Of a stretch of 64,000 nt of DNA, positions 62,646 through 64,000 are shown in pieces. The notes beneath the pieces were generated by a model, which made no database searches, was not told the DNA's origin, and saw only the letters and a list, made by a program, of their open reading frames with translations. Source of the stretch: Falsiroseomonas tokyonensis. GTDB lineage: Bacteria; Pseudomonadota; Alphaproteobacteria; Acetobacterales; Acetobacteraceae. The stretch covers positions 806,118 through 870,117 of the forward strand of contig NZ_JAFNJS010000002.1 of assembly GCF_019024325.1 (NCBI RefSeq), given 5' to 3'. The position numbers were made by a program, and so were the translations under genes. Within the stretch, counting starts at the first letter, position 1. The number at the start of each line of letters is the position of its first letter.

Positions 62646-64000
62646 TTAAGCCACGACCGTCTGCGGGTCGCCGTAGCAGAGCCGGCAGCTTTCCCGCTCC
62701 GCATGGCGCCCGGCTGCGAAGAGGTCCAGCACTTCCCGCCGGGCGGGGGAGAGCAGGGTGTCGATCAGGCTGTCCCGCGCCAGGTTGCCGACCGGCTCCC
62801 GCCGCTCGAAGTCCATGCAGCAGATCGTCACCGTGCCGTCGCAATCGACGATCAGGCAGTCCGAAACCTGTTCCGGCCGGCAGCGGATGGGGGAGGCGCC
62901 GAGGCTGATCCGGTCGAAGGTGGTGCGGTCGCGGCTGCAGCGGCTGGCCAGCCCGTCGAAGGCCACGCCATTGGCGCCGCGCTCCAGGAACCAGGCGCGG
63001 ATCGCCGGCAGCTCCGCCAGGTTCAGCCGGCTGACCGGCACGCTGACATAGACCTTGCCGGGGAAGTCCCGGAGGATCGCCTCGATCTTCGGCAGCACGC
63101 GTTCCAGGCGCAGCGGTGCCATCAGCTCCGCATAGACCTCCGGCACCAGGGATTCGAGGTGCACGGCGATCTGGGTGACGCTGTCGAACAGCGCCTTGTG
63201 CCGCCGCGGGTTGTAGGCGGCGCCATTGGTATTGACCGAGACCAGCGCTTCCGGGAACAGCGCCCGCACCAGCCGGGCGCGCTCCACGACCAGGGGATCG
63301 ACCAGCCCATCGCCCCAGAGCCCGAGCGAGATCTGGCCGCGGATGGAGAAGTGGTGCTCCGCCATCTGCCGCAGGATGCCTTCGAAGAGCGGCATCGGCA
63401 TCGGGTGGCGCGGCGCCTCCGCCGTTTCCGGCTTGTTGGTCGGACAATGGATGCAGGAGGCATTGCAACTGCCGGTGGTGCCGAAGCAGACGAAGTCGAA
63501 GGCGGCCGGCAGATCCTCCGCCCGCACGCCGCGCTCGGCGGCGATCAGGCGGCGGATGCCGAGGTTCAGCTCGGCGCGCAGATCCCGCATCGCGGCCCAG
63601 GCGCGGGGATTGGCATGCTGCCGCTTCAGGGTGGCATCCAGCCGGGCGAAGGCGGCCTCCAGCTTGCCTTCGTCGCGTTCCAGCAGGGCCAGGACCGTCT
63701 CCGCCTGGGGCAGGTTGGGGGACAGGGAGAGCGCCCGGCGGCAGGCCGCGGCGGCCGCATCCTTCGAGCCCGTCTCATGCAGCCGCTCCGCCAGCCCGGC
63801 GAGCACCACGGCCTCCGACGGCACCTCGGCCAGCGCGGCGAGGTAGTGCGATGCGGCCTCGGCGCGGTCATGGCGGGCGAGGGCGGCCTCCGCCGCATGC
63901 CAGGCCGCGTTGAACTCCAGCCGCGACAGCTCCGCGATCGCGGCGGAGAGTAGCGGATCCGCGCCGGCGCGGTGCAGAGCCGCGCGCAGCAGCGCCAAGC
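62646..64000 (-). CDS. TPR-radical SAM/SPASM protein, N-terminus beyond the window
   Basis: At least 450 residues, open to the window edge, so its true start is not seen. N-terminal TPR-like helices (about 20-135: HYLAALAEVPSEAVVLAGLAERL, CRRALSLSPNLPQA). Then a radical SAM domain with CNASCIHC (Cys-x3-Cys-x2-Cys), and a SPASM-like cysteine-rich end (SDCLIVDCDGTVTICC, ESCRLCYGDP). Resembles enzymes modifying peptides or lipids. The substrate is unknown. Confidence 0.85.
   Translation of the reverse strand, partial: LALLRAALHRAGADPLLSAAIAELSRLEFNAAWHAAEAALARHDRAEAASHYLAALAEVPSEAVVLAGLAERLHETGSKDAAAAACRRALSLSPNLPQAETVLALLERDEGKLEAAFARLDATLKRQHANPRAWAAMRDLRAELNLGIRRLIAAERGVRAEDLPAAFDFVCFGTTGSCNASCIHCPTNKPETAEAPRHPMPMPLFEGILRQMAEHHFSIRGQISLGLWGDGLVDPLVVERARLVRALFPEALVSVNTNGAAYNPRRHKALFDSVTQIAVHLESLVPEVYAELMAPLRLERVLPKIEAILRDFPGKVYVSVPVSRLNLAELPAIRAWFLERGANGVAFDGLASRCSRDRTTFDRISLGASPIRCRPEQVSDCLIVDCDGTVTICCMDFERREPVGNLARDSLIDTLLSPARREVLDLFAAGRHAERESCRLCYGDPQTVVA

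Overview
The window is about 70% GC and densely coded, with few gaps (none above 300 bases without a gene or RNA). It looks like an alphaproteobacterium, most likely an acetic-acid-bacterium relative of the Roseomonas type (Acetobacteraceae). That placement is an inference from five orphan Bug/TTT solute receptors, a fused IspDF, an NDUFS4-like complex I subunit, and the order dusB-ntrB-ntrC-ntrY-ntrX-aminotransferase-HAD-hfq-hflX-IMPase-greB. No mobile element, prophage, CRISPR array or rRNA was seen. All coordinates and residue numbers come from reading the sequence; no database search was run.

Region 1 (1-7.1 kb): the 3' end of an RND efflux pump, a stand-alone ThDP enzyme, then a minus-strand group of gamma-glutamyltransferase, Bug receptor and a small exported protein. 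Region 2 (7.1-16.3 kb): a nearly complete carbon-phosphorus lyase locus. phnG-H-I-J-K-L-M run on the minus strand, mostly with 4-base ATGA overlaps, and a 2H-phosphoesterase-like DUF1045 gene follows. phnN lies on the plus strand beyond it. phnF and a second phnM-type gene diverge from phnG across a 12-base perfect palindrome. No phosphonate transporter (phnCDE) and no phnP are present. A pair of inverted palindromic repeats is inserted in frame in the start of phnK.

Region 3 (16.3-24.8 kb): OmpA-like protein, Bug receptor, a thioredoxin-reductase-like flavoprotein, and a TPP-riboswitch-controlled ThiZXY-type ABC operon ending in a YaiI-family gene. A divergent mntP, a histone-deacetylase-family hydrolase, a DUF192 protein and tRNA-Pro follow. 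Region 4 (24.8-34 kb): a catabolic-looking cluster of three Bug receptors, alpha/beta hydrolase, amidohydrolase, D-2-hydroxyacid dehydrogenase, two AhpD/CMD-fold proteins, a nitrile hydratase beta-N/alpha fusion with a His-rich linker, and a cysteine hydrolase.

Region 5 (34-45.5 kb): SMR guanidinium exporter, DUF4239 protein, NDUFS4-like subunit, tRNA-Arg, H-NS-like protein, HXXEE and DUF2891 proteins, a Prx6-cysK-cysE run, enoyl-CoA hydratase, SCP-x-type thiolase with a coupled acetyltransferase, and a chemoreceptor. Region 6 (45.5-59 kb): isoprenoid synthesis (ispDF), then the conserved nitrogen-regulation and RNA-metabolism block. Region 7 (59-64 kb): three small exported proteins diverge from an ECF sigma, membrane protein and periplasmic sensor operon across a mirrored bipartite motif; a pirin and a TPR-radical SAM protein that runs off the window end the region.
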